DNA of 64,000 bases from Streptomyces sp. NBC_01241 (GTDB lineage Bacteria; Actinomycetota; Actinomycetes; Streptomycetales; Streptomycetaceae), in assembly GCF_041435435.1 (NCBI RefSeq), contig NZ_CP108494.1, forward strand, positions 744,001-808,000. The letters run 5' to 3'. A program made the translations under genes and the position numbers. Positions 32,433 through 40,034 of this stretch are shown here, piece after piece; position 1 is the first letter of the stretch; the number at the start of each line of letters is the position of its first letter. The notes beneath the pieces are model-generated. The model was not told the origin of the DNA. It did not search any database and was given only the letters and a program-made list of their open reading frames with translations.

Positions 32433-33547
32433 GTGATCCTCCGGGTGCGGTACAGGACCAGGACGAACGCGGGCACGCCGATGAGCGCGGTGACGACACC
32501 CACCGGCACCTCCTGCGGATCGAGGACCGTCCTGGCGAGCGTGTCGACCCAGACCAGGAACACAGCTCCGGCCAGTGCGGTGACCGGCAGCAGCCGCCGG
32601 TGCTTGGAGCCGGCGAGTGCCCGGGCGGCGTGCGGCAGTACCAGTCCGACGAAGCCGACGGCGCCCGCCGAGCTCACGAGCGCGGCGGTCAGCAGCGCGG
32701 TCGTGCAGAGCAGCACGATCCGGGTGCGGGCGACCTGGACGCCGAGCGCGGCGGCGGCGTCCACGCCGAACGCGAAGGCGTCGAGCGTACGGGCGTGTCC
32801 GAGGCAGACCAGCAGCGTCAGGACGAGAACGGCTGAGCAGACCCACACATCGGTCCAGCCGACCCCGCTGAGCGAGCCGAGCAGCCAGAACAGCACCCCG
32901 CGGGTCTGCTCGGCGTCGGCGGAGGTCATCACCACGAAGGAGGTGAGCGCGGAGAACAGCTGCATGGCGGCCACACCGGAGAGAACGACCCGGTCGGTCG
33001 TGCCGCCCAGGGTGTGGCTCAGCAGCAGAACGAGGGCGAACGAGCACAGTGCGCCGATGAACGCGCCGGCCGAGAGCGACACCGCTCCCCCACCGACCCC
33101 GAGGACGACGACCACGACCGCGCCGGTCGACGCACCGGAGGAGACGCCGAGGACGAACGGGTCGGCGAGCGGGTTGCGGAGCAGGGACTGCATGACGGTG
33201 CCGCACACCGCGAGCCCGGCGCCGCACACCGCCGCGAGCAGGGTGCGCGGCATGCGCAGGTTCCAGATGATGCCGTCCCGGATCGGGGTGAGCCGCGTCC
33301 GGCCCCAGCCGAGGTGGGCGGCCACCGTGGACCAGACGTCGGCGACGGAGATTCGGGCGGGGCCGACGGTGACGGCGACTGCGACGGACAGCACGAGCAG
33401 CGCGACGCCGCAGGCCCACAGGATCCCGCCGCGCAGCTTCCATACACCGTCCTCGCCACGCAGCTTCCGTACACCGTCCCCGCCCCGCGCGGTCGGTTCG
33501 CAGGCGCGCCGTGCGTCCGCCGCCGTGGTCCGCCCGGTGTCCGTCAC
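32429..33547 (-). CDS. btuC: FecCD/BtuC-type permease, probably for cobalamin
   Basis: A 372-residue permease with about ten membrane segments. Family signatures: WNLRMPRTLLAAVCGAGLAV, CGTVMQSLLRNPLADPFVLG, VSSGASTGAVVVVVLGVGGG and the coupling-helix region GFVGLVLPHAARALAGSKHR. GTG 33547 overlaps the SBP stop region (SBP ends 33544). The cytoplasmic N-terminus contains a direct duplication (DGVRKLRGE then DGVWKLRGG), from a 24-bp tandem repeat in the DNA. Works with the ATPase at 31647 and the lipoprotein at 33544. Confidence 0.88.
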   Translation of the reverse strand: MTDTGRTTAADARRACEPTARGGDGVRKLRGEDGVWKLRGGILWACGVALLVLSVAVAVTVGPARISVADVWSTVAAHLGWGRTRLTPIRDGIIWNLRMPRTLLAAVCGAGLAVCGTVMQSLLRNPLADPFVLGVSSGASTGAVVVVVLGVGGGAVSLSAGAFIGALCSFALVLLLSHTLGGTTDRVVLSGVAAMQLFSALTSFVVMTSADAEQTRGVLFWLLGSLSGVGWTDVWVCSAVLVLTLLVCLGHARTLDAFAFGVDAAAALGVQVARTRIVLLCTTALLTAALVSSAGAVGFVGLVLPHAARALAGSKHRRLLPVTALAGAVFLVWVDTLARTVLDPQEVPVGVVTALIGVPAFVLVLYRTRRIT

Positions 33548-34584
33548 CCCGCGAGCCCGAACGTGCGCAGCCCGGCGGCGACGCGTTCCACGCCCTCGAC
33601 CGTCCGGATGGACGGGTTCATGGCCTGGCCGCTCAGCAGGATGTACCGCTTGTGCCTGACGGCGTCCATGTTCTTCGTGACGGGGTTGGACTCCAGGAAT
33701 TCGATCTTCTTCGTGGCGCTCTCGGCGGTCTGTGCCTTGCGGGTCAGGTCGCCGATGACCAGGACGTCGGGGTTGCGGTCGGCAACGGTCTCCCAGCTGA
33801 TCTGCGGCCATTCCTCGTGTGTGTCGTCGAAGACGTTCTTCGCGCCGAGTTCCCCGGTGATGATCCCGGGTGCTCCGCAACAGCCGGCCAGGTACGGGGC
33901 CTTGGAGTCGGAGAACCAGTAAAGGAGGGTGGCACCGGAGGCGTCGATGGACCCGGTCGCCTTCTGTACCCGGGCCCGCAGCCGCGCCACGAGCGTGTCG
34001 CCGCGCTCCTGCACGCCGAACACCCTTGCCAGGTCGCGCACTTCGCCGTAGACGCTGTCCATGGTCAGTGGCTCGGTACGGGCTCCGTCGCCGCCGCCGC
34101 TGTTGTCCTTGCCGGTGCAGTCGGCGGGCGAGACGTAGGTGGGGACGCCGAGTTCCTCGAACTGTTCGCGGGGGGCGACGCCGCCCTTGGCGAGGGTCGA
34201 CTCGAACGACGCGCTGATGAAGTCGGGCTCCTGGTCGAGGACCTTCTCCGACGAGGGCCGGTTGTCGGCGATCCTGGGGACCTTGGCATTGGCCTTCTCC
34301 AGGCCCTTCATCACCGGGTCGGTCCAGGTCGCGGTGGCGGCCAGCCGGTCGGCGAGGCCGAGCGACAGCAGGATCTCCGTCGACCCCTGGTCGACGGAGA
34401 CGGCGCGGCGCGGCGCGGATTCGACGGTGACGGTGCGTCCGCAGTTCTTCAGCGTCACGGGATATCCGTCGGCGGAGCCGGACTTCGCGGCGGAGTCGCT
34501 CGTTCCGCCGCCGCAGGCGGTCAGCAGGACGAGTCCCGTCGTGAGCAGGGCGATGGTGCGGACGGGGCTGGATATGGACGGCAC
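33544..34584 (-). CDS. btuF: Lipoprotein substrate-binding protein, probably for cobalamin (BtuF-type)
   Basis: A 346-residue cluster A/III-type binding protein. From GTG 34584 (GAGGGA ribosome binding site) the signal peptide is SSPVRTIALLTTGLVLLTAC with lipobox LTAC, Cys 24 being the lipidated residue. The mature protein has two lobes: TVESAPRRAVSVDQGSTEIL, then IADNRPSSEKVLDQEPDFIS in the first, a long helix, and ISWETVADRNPDVLVIGDLT in the second. ATG 34611 is an alternative start but would lengthen the signal peptide n-region without gain. Preceded by a B12 riboswitch. Confidence 0.85.
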   Translation of the reverse strand: MPSISSPVRTIALLTTGLVLLTACGGGTSDSAAKSGSADGYPVTLKNCGRTVTVESAPRRAVSVDQGSTEILLSLGLADRLAATATWTDPVMKGLEKANAKVPRIADNRPSSEKVLDQEPDFISASFESTLAKGGVAPREQFEELGVPTYVSPADCTGKDNSGGGDGARTEPLTMDSVYGEVRDLARVFGVQERGDTLVARLRARVQKATGSIDASGATLLYWFSDSKAPYLAGCCGAPGIITGELGAKNVFDDTHEEWPQISWETVADRNPDVLVIGDLTRKAQTAESATKKIEFLESNPVTKNMDAVRHKRYILLSGQAMNPSIRTVEGVERVAAGLRTFGLAG

Positions 34585-34635
34585 GGAGTCCCTCTGCGTC
34601 TCTGGGCCCATGCGCGGAGCCCGTTGTACGGAGTT

Positions 34636-34657
34636 CTGCGCCCGGTACCGGGCGCAG
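34636..34657. promoter_or_regulatory. Perfect 22-bp palindrome at the riboswitch 3' boundary
   Basis: CTGCGCCCGGTACCGGGCGCAG is its own reverse complement. It directly follows the B12 box on the minus-strand transcript and precedes the btuF start by about 50 bases, so it is a good candidate for the expression-platform hairpin that hides or frees the leader. Confidence 0.5.
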
Positions 34658-34830
34658 CCGCCAGCAGGTCTTCGGACTCGGGTTCTGTCGGACGGGACGC
34701 CTTCCCAGGACACCCGAGGGTGGTTCCCAGTGGCCGTGGCCCCGCCCGTCCCCCTCACCGCTGCGCGTCAGTTCCGGATTCTCACCGGATTCCCTGACTC
34801 CTACGTGGAGTTCGACTGGCCCAGGCAAGC
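34658..34830 (-). ncRNA. Cobalamin riboswitch upstream of btuFCD
   Basis: Read on the minus strand the leader contains GGGAATCCGGTGAGAATCCG, then AACTGACGCGCAGCGGTGA, and near the end the B12 box AGTCCGAAGACCTGCTGGC, in the right order and spacing for the AdoCbl aptamer. The 5' side begins with a GCCTGGGCCAGTCGAAC stem strand. When cobalamin is bound the downstream import genes should be turned off. This element is what identifies the adjacent transporter as corrinoid-specific. Confidence 0.93.
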
Positions 34831-34914
34831 TATCACGCGCGTCTGCGCAGTTCATGGGCGGTGTGGCCGGTGGTACGCCGGGCTGTGCTGCCCGTCGCAC
34901 CACCTGCCTGATGC

Positions 34915-36138
34915 CTACGGACGCTGTAGAGCGATCACGGCGTTGTGTCCGCCGAAGCCGAAGGAGTGGCTGACGGCGCGCCGGACGGGCAGCCGCAGCG
35001 GTTCTTCGGTGACGCAGTTGATGTCGAACTCGGGTGCCGGGGCGTCCAGGTTGGCGATCGGCGGTACGACTCCGCGCTGGAGCGTGAGGACGGTCAGTCC
35101 GGCCTCGATCGCTCCGGCCGCCCCCATGCAGTGCCCCAGTACGCCCTTCGGGGCGGTGACGGGCGGCCGGTGCGGGTAGACCCGGCCGATGAGGGCGGCC
35201 TCAGTGGCGTCGTTGATGGACGTCGCCGTGCCGTGCGCGTTGACGTGCTCGACGTCCTCGGCCGCCCAGCCCGCGTCGCGCAGCGCGGCCTCGACCGCCG
35301 CCTGGGCGACCGCGCCGGACGGGTGCGGGCTGGTGGGGTGGTGGGCGTCGGTGGTGGCGCCGGTGCCCGCGAGCAGCGCCCGGGCTCCGGCGCCCCGGGC
35401 CGCGGCGTCGGCCGCCCGTTCCAGCACCATGACGGCGGCGCCCTCGCCCATGACCAGCCCGGCACGGTCCGCCGAGAAGGGCCGGCACCGCCTGGCCGGG
35501 TCGCCGTGCGCCCGGGCCGCGGCTCCGGACCGGGCGAACCCCGCCATGGCGGCCGGGTAGACGATCGACTCGGTGGCTCCGGCGATCGCGATGTCGCACT
35601 GCCCGGTGACCAGGAGATCGCGGGCGACGGACAGGGCGGTGACACCGGACGAACACGCGGTGCAGGGTGCCATGCTGGGACCGGTGGCCCGCAACTGGAT
35701 CGCGATCTCGGCCGCCGGCATGTTCGGAATGGTGAGCAGGATGCCCGACGGCGAGACGGCGTCCGGTCCGTGCCGGTCGAGTACGACGGCCTGCTCGGTC
35801 AGCGAGGCGGAGCCCCCGCTGCTGGTGCCGACGACCACCGCGACCCTGCTGCCCTCCCACCGCACGGGGTCGAGTCCGGCGTCGGCGACCGCCTCCCGGG
35901 CGGCGAGGACGGCGAACTTGACGTACCTCCCCATCCGGAAGGACGTACGGCCGCCGATCGCGGCGTCCAGATCGATTCCGTCGACGGTGCAGGCAAAGTC
36001 GATCGCGCATCCTTCGAGTGCCGCGACGGTACGCACCGGCGAGACTCCGGCGCACACACCTTGCCAGGTGGATTCGGTGTCGTTGCCGACCGGGGTGATC
36101 ATTCCCAGGCCGGTGACAGCAACGGCGGGCCTGTTCAT
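34915..36138 (-). CDS. Beta-ketoacyl-ACP synthase (KAS I/II type), first of two
   Basis: A 407-residue condensing enzyme. The Cys-His-His triad is present: nucleophile in MAPCTACSSGVTAL, His in VEHVNAHGTATSIND and His in KGVLGHCMGAAGAIEAG; the C-terminal Gly-rich loop SHSFGFGGHNAVIALQ is intact. It extends an acyl thioester with a malonyl unit on ACP. ATG 36138 overlaps the ACP stop (ATGA). It is the last gene of a five-gene minus-strand operon. Thioester substrate unknown; it resembles FabF of secondary pathways more than the single housekeeping enzyme. Confidence 0.9.
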   Translation of the reverse strand: MNRPAVAVTGLGMITPVGNDTESTWQGVCAGVSPVRTVAALEGCAIDFACTVDGIDLDAAIGGRTSFRMGRYVKFAVLAAREAVADAGLDPVRWEGSRVAVVVGTSSGGSASLTEQAVVLDRHGPDAVSPSGILLTIPNMPAAEIAIQLRATGPSMAPCTACSSGVTALSVARDLLVTGQCDIAIAGATESIVYPAAMAGFARSGAAARAHGDPARRCRPFSADRAGLVMGEGAAVMVLERAADAAARGAGARALLAGTGATTDAHHPTSPHPSGAVAQAAVEAALRDAGWAAEDVEHVNAHGTATSINDATEAALIGRVYPHRPPVTAPKGVLGHCMGAAGAIEAGLTVLTLQRGVVPPIANLDAPAPEFDINCVTEEPLRLPVRRAVSHSFGFGGHNAVIALQRP

Positions 36139-36413
36139 CGGGCGTTGCTCACCGACGCCGAGCCGCTCACCGGCGTCCCGCGGCCCGCTGTCGCGTCGAT
36201 GAAGCGCGTGATGTCGGCGAGGGTGGCGTCCTTGGGGAGCCTGTCGAAGTCCCCGCCGGCGCCCGCCGTCTCCCTGATGAGGACGGCGAACTCCGCGACG
36301 GCGAGGGAGTCCATCTCCAGGCTGTCCATCGTGGAATCCGGGCGGATCTCGGCGGCGGGCACTTTGAAGGTGTGTGTGAGCACCTCGGTGATCTTGGGAT
36401 GAATCGCACTCAT
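36135..36413 (-). CDS. Acyl carrier protein
   Basis: A 92-residue acidic carrier protein with the phosphopantetheine Ser in DSTMDSLEMDSLAVAEFAVL (about residues 28-47) in a DSL motif, helix I KITEVLTHTFKVPAAEI before it and LADITRFIDATAG after it. A short extra C-terminal tail (GTPVSGSASVSNAR) is unusual. ATG 36413 has GAGAGGAAG upstream; stop overlaps the following KAS. It presumably carries the chains made by the two KAS enzymes of the operon. Confidence 0.9.
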   Translation of the reverse strand: MSAIHPKITEVLTHTFKVPAAEIRPDSTMDSLEMDSLAVAEFAVLIRETAGAGGDFDRLPKDATLADITRFIDATAGRGTPVSGSASVSNAR

Positions 36414-36499
36414 GAGCTTCCTCTCCATCATTCGGTACGGCTGCCGAGGACGGCGGGGCATCGTCCCGACGCCGGATCAACTGGGTGGCGTGCCTCCAG

Positions 36500-36676
36500 T
36501 TACGCCTTGTGGCGAACCGATTCGGCACCGTCCTTCCGCGGGGGTCCGCACCACCGGGCCAGGACGGCCGCCGTACCCCAGAAGGCGAGCAGCACGACCC
36601 GGACGCCGAGGGTTCCGGCCGCCTCCCGTACCCGGCCGGTGCGCGGGCCCGTTCCGGTCCTGGTCACGGCCCTCAT
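36500..36676 (-). CDS. 58-residue membrane peptide in the KAS-ACP-oxidase operon
   Basis: A small gene: MRAVTRTGTGPRTGRVREAA, then a hydrophobic stretch TLGVRVVLLAFWGTAAVLAR, then a basic tail ending RKDGAESVRHKA and TAA. Its ATG overlaps the acyl-CoA oxidase stop (ATGA at 36673-36676), the coupling seen between other genes of the operon, which argues that it is translated. One membrane helix with a positively charged N-terminus suggests a small membrane anchor or regulator. No homologue recognised. Confidence 0.6.
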   Translation of the reverse strand: MRAVTRTGTGPRTGRVREAAGTLGVRVVLLAFWGTAAVLARWCGPPRKDGAESVRHKA

Positions 36677-38544
36677 CGAGGTCCCTGAACCGTCGTCGGG
36701 CCGCCGTGTCTTTGCCAGGCGGCCGCCGAGTCGTCGTACGCGTCGATGTAGTCGGCCCCCGCGATGGGCCAGTCGGCGAGCAGTTCCTGCGGCAGCGCGA
36801 AGGCGTCGACGAGGGCGGGCAACCGGGGGGCGACGGCAGTGATGAGCTGATCCACGGCCGCGGGCAGCGCATTGACCTGGTCACCTGTCAGATGACCTGC
36901 GGCCAGCAGGTCGCCGCTGTTCCGGGCGATCCAGTCGAGCGCGAACAGTCGTTGCAGTGTGATGAGTTGCTCCCGGGCGGGCCCGTCCGGCAGACCGGCC
37001 ACCGCGTCCGCGTACGCCTCGGCCGCCTGCCGGTGGGCGTGGGCCTCGACGCCGCGCAGGGCGGGCCCGGCCGCGGCGTTCCACCGCCCCAGCGGATCGC
37101 CGTGCGGTGCGCGGCCCATCCGCTCCCTGGCCCGGCCGAACCAGATCCCCTCCAGGGCCGCCAGGAGGCCGCCGAGGAACCGTGGGTCGGCGAGATCACC
37201 GGACGCTCCGCCGGAAGGGGTTGCGCACCCGGCGGGTTCGGTGGCGAAGAGCATTTCCGCGGCCGCCTTGGCGTGGATGGCCAGGTTGTCGCCCTCGGCG
37301 GTGATGGCGCCCTCCACTCCGGTGAGGAGTTCGCTCATGCCGTTGTTCTCCAGGAGCGCCTGGGCGCCGCACCGTTCACGGCATTCGACGATCACGGACC
37401 TGGCCCGCCAGGTGATCCACCCCTTGGCCACGGCGACCAGCCGCTCCGCCTCCTCCGGGCCCGCACCCGAGCCGTCCTCCCGCCGCTCCCAGCGGTCCAG
37501 GGCCCGGCGGTGCAGCAGGCTCATCGCGAACACGGTCGCCATGGCCACGGCGAGGGGGCCGTGGTGGCTGCGGTGGGCGATCACCGGTACCGGCCGCGAG
37601 CCGCGCGGCCCGGAGATGTACCGGTGGCCGCCGTAGCGGACGGCGACGGCGAGTGTCGCGCGCGCGGAGCCGACCGCGCACGCGCTCATCGAGATCTTCC
37701 CGGAGGTGACGCGCCCGATCGACATGCGGAGCCGATGCCTCCGGTTGCCGACGGTGCTGCTGAACCCGCCGTCGTCGCCGATGCGTCCGTGGTCCCCGCC
37801 GAGCAGCGCGTCGCGCCCCACGAAGACCTGGTCGAAGGAGGTCAGGCAGTGGTCCACCGGGCTCCCCATGCGTGCGGGAAGCCTGCGGACCCGTACACCG
37901 GGCAGGGCCCGTACGGCATCGGTGAGCGGCACGAGAAAGAGGAAGACCCCCTGATCCGTCCCGTCGACGAGCAGGCGGGCGGCCACGAGCCCCGTCTTGG
38001 GGCCGCCCGCCGTACTGGTGTTGGGCATGAATTTCTGGGCGCCGGCGTGCGGGGTGCGCAGCACGAAACCGTCGCGTGCGCGGTCGTAGGCGGCCACGGT
38101 CTCGACGGCCGCCACATCGTTGCCGTGCGCCACCTCCGTACAGAGAAAGGTGCCGATGCTGCGCAGCCGGAGGAAGTCCGACAGATCGCGCCGGGTGTCG
38201 CCCTCGTGGTCGAGGAGGGTGCCGAGAAAGAGGTTGTAGTGGATGCCCGCCACCGTGGCGAGTGCCGGATCGACCGGCCCGAGCCATTCGTGCAGGGCCG
38301 CGAGGGCGCGTGGGTCGGCGGCGAGCCGGGCGCCGCTGTCGAGGCAGTCGTTGAGGACGCGCAGCCGCTCGTACGTGAGGCCCAGGCGCTCACCAGGCGT
38401 GCGGCGCTCCGGGCGGCGGAACGGTTCCGTGCTGATCAGACGTTGCCAGAAGCCGTGCTCGCGGCGGTAGTTGTCGCCGAGGAGCACAGCGGTGAGGAGG
38501 TCCGTGGACGGTTCGGTGGAGGGGCCGTCGATCGTTGCGGTCAT
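36673..38544 (-). CDS. Acyl-CoA dehydrogenase/oxidase (ACOX-like) flavoenzyme
   Basis: A 623-residue protein of acyl-CoA oxidase size. The flavin region reads GTFLCTEVAHGNDVAAVETV, then FVLRTPHAGAQKFMPNTSTA, matching the ACOX TE-x-GHG-S-area (here EVAHGND). The C-terminal domain has IVECRERCGAQALLENNGMS, the ACOX ...CGG.G region in altered form. It would introduce a 2,3-double bond into an acyl thioester, passing electrons to oxygen. In this operon the substrate may be ACP- or CoA-bound. 14 bp after the second KAS gene; coupled downstream to the 58-aa peptide. Confidence 0.82.
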   Translation of the reverse strand: MTATIDGPSTEPSTDLLTAVLLGDNYRREHGFWQRLISTEPFRRPERRTPGERLGLTYERLRVLNDCLDSGARLAADPRALAALHEWLGPVDPALATVAGIHYNLFLGTLLDHEGDTRRDLSDFLRLRSIGTFLCTEVAHGNDVAAVETVAAYDRARDGFVLRTPHAGAQKFMPNTSTAGGPKTGLVAARLLVDGTDQGVFLFLVPLTDAVRALPGVRVRRLPARMGSPVDHCLTSFDQVFVGRDALLGGDHGRIGDDGGFSSTVGNRRHRLRMSIGRVTSGKISMSACAVGSARATLAVAVRYGGHRYISGPRGSRPVPVIAHRSHHGPLAVAMATVFAMSLLHRRALDRWERREDGSGAGPEEAERLVAVAKGWITWRARSVIVECRERCGAQALLENNGMSELLTGVEGAITAEGDNLAIHAKAAAEMLFATEPAGCATPSGGASGDLADPRFLGGLLAALEGIWFGRARERMGRAPHGDPLGRWNAAAGPALRGVEAHAHRQAAEAYADAVAGLPDGPAREQLITLQRLFALDWIARNSGDLLAAGHLTGDQVNALPAAVDQLITAVAPRLPALVDAFALPQELLADWPIAGADYIDAYDDSAAAWQRHGGPTTVQGPR

Positions 38545-38558
38545 GCGACAAGAACGAC

Positions 38559-39836
38559 TCAGCCGACGGCGAGGACACCGGGGGCCGTGCGCCGCGGACC
38601 GTCCGGTTCGACGCGCTGGAAGGCGAGCGCGACGTTGTGCCCGCCGAATCCGAAGGAGTGGCTGAGCGCCCGCTCGACGTGCTGCGTGCGGGGCTCCTTG
38701 ACCACACAGTCGAGGTCGAACCCGTCCGGCAGCGAGTCCAGGTTGGCGATCGGCGGGACGAGACCCTGCTCCAGGGTCAGTACGGTGGCCACCGCCTCGA
38801 TCGCCCCGCCGGCCGCGAGGGTGTGCCCGAGCACGCCCTTGGGCGCCGTCACCGACGGCCGGTGCGGGAACAGGTCCGCGATGAGCTCCGTCTCCATCGC
38901 GTCGTTCAGCGGCGTCGACGTGCCGTGCGCATTGATGTGATCGATCTCGTGGCCCGCCCAGCCCGCCTCGTGCAGCGCCGCCTCCACGGCCCTGCGCGGC
39001 CCGGCTCCGTCCGGGGCGGGGGCCGTGGGGTGATGGGCGTCGGTGCCGGAGCCCGCACCGGTCAGCAGGGCGCGCGGCCGCCCGCCGCGGGCGTACACGG
39101 CGGGTGTCCGCTCCAGCACGAGCGCGGCGGCTCCCTCACCGATCACGAATCCGTCCCGGTCCGCGGCGAACGGCCGCGATGCCCCGGCCGGATCGCCGCT
39201 CCGCCGGGAGAGCGCACCCATGCCCGCGAAGGCGCTCACCACCAGCGGAGTCAGGACGGATTCCGCGCCGCCCGCCACCACCACATCGCATTGGCCGCTC
39301 CTCAGCAGGTCGCGGGCCACGGCGATCGCGGTCGCCCCGGACGCGCACGCCGTGGCCGGTGCCAGGCTCGGGCCGTACGCCCGCAACGCGATGGCCACCT
39401 CCCCGGCGGCCGCGTTGGGCATCATCATCGGGACCAGGAGCGGCGACACCGCTTCCGGTCCCTGGCCGTCCAGCCTGCGCACATTGTCGACGAGCGCGGA
39501 CACCCCGCCCACACCGACACCCAGCACCACGCCGACCCGGCCGCCGTCCCACCGCTGCGGTGACAGCCCGGCGTCCGCCACCGCCTGCCGGGCGGCGACC
39601 AGCGCCATCTTCACGAACCGTGCCATCCGCCACACCGCGCGTCCGCCGACGGCCTCGTCGAGATCGATCCCGTCCACCGGACAGGCGAAATCGACGGGCA
39701 GCCCCGCCAGTTCGTCGCAGTGCCGGGCCACGGACACGCCGGCGCACAGTCCCGCCCAGAAGGTGTGCTCGTCCGCGCCCGCCGGAGTCACCAGCCCCAT
39801 TCCCGTCACCGCGACATCCATGTCCGCCCGCCCCAT
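38559..39836 (-). CDS. Beta-ketoacyl-ACP synthase, second of two (operon leader)
   Basis: A 425-residue condensing enzyme, similar to but distinct from the KAS at 34915. Active-site Cys in LAPATACASGATAI, His in DHINAHGTSTPLND and His in KGVLGHTLAAGGAIEA; C-terminal SHSFGFGGHNVALAFQ. Because its Cys is present it is not a chain-length-factor-type inactive partner. ATG 39836 with GGAGGGGG upstream; ATG 39821 is also possible. First gene of the operon, so its 198-bp upstream gap should carry the promoter. Confidence 0.9.
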   Translation of the reverse strand: MGRADMDVAVTGMGLVTPAGADEHTFWAGLCAGVSVARHCDELAGLPVDFACPVDGIDLDEAVGGRAVWRMARFVKMALVAARQAVADAGLSPQRWDGGRVGVVLGVGVGGVSALVDNVRRLDGQGPEAVSPLLVPMMMPNAAAGEVAIALRAYGPSLAPATACASGATAIAVARDLLRSGQCDVVVAGGAESVLTPLVVSAFAGMGALSRRSGDPAGASRPFAADRDGFVIGEGAAALVLERTPAVYARGGRPRALLTGAGSGTDAHHPTAPAPDGAGPRRAVEAALHEAGWAGHEIDHINAHGTSTPLNDAMETELIADLFPHRPSVTAPKGVLGHTLAAGGAIEAVATVLTLEQGLVPPIANLDSLPDGFDLDCVVKEPRTQHVERALSHSFGFGGHNVALAFQRVEPDGPRRTAPGVLAVG

Positions 39837-40034
39837 GTTCCGCCCCCTCCGCCGTAATCGATCACGCCTAACGGTTGTCGAACGGCAGTAGCCCCGGCGA
39901 GGATGCGCTCACTGGGCCGAACGGGTCACCGATGGGCCGGGTGGACCGATCCGCGCGGCACGTCCGGTGCGCGCGTTCACCCGTCCGCAGCAGCCCACCG
40001 CGCTGTGCGCACCGGTGGAGCATCCCCTTGGGTC

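Noticed and set aside
31732..33659. Plus-strand ORFs across btuC and btuD
   Set aside because: Thr/Arg/Ser-rich shadows with no motif over clear ABC transporter genes.
34139..35179. 346-aa plus-strand ORF over the riboswitch and btuF
   Set aside because: Shadow frame; the minus strand holds the conserved B12 aptamer and a lipoprotein gene.
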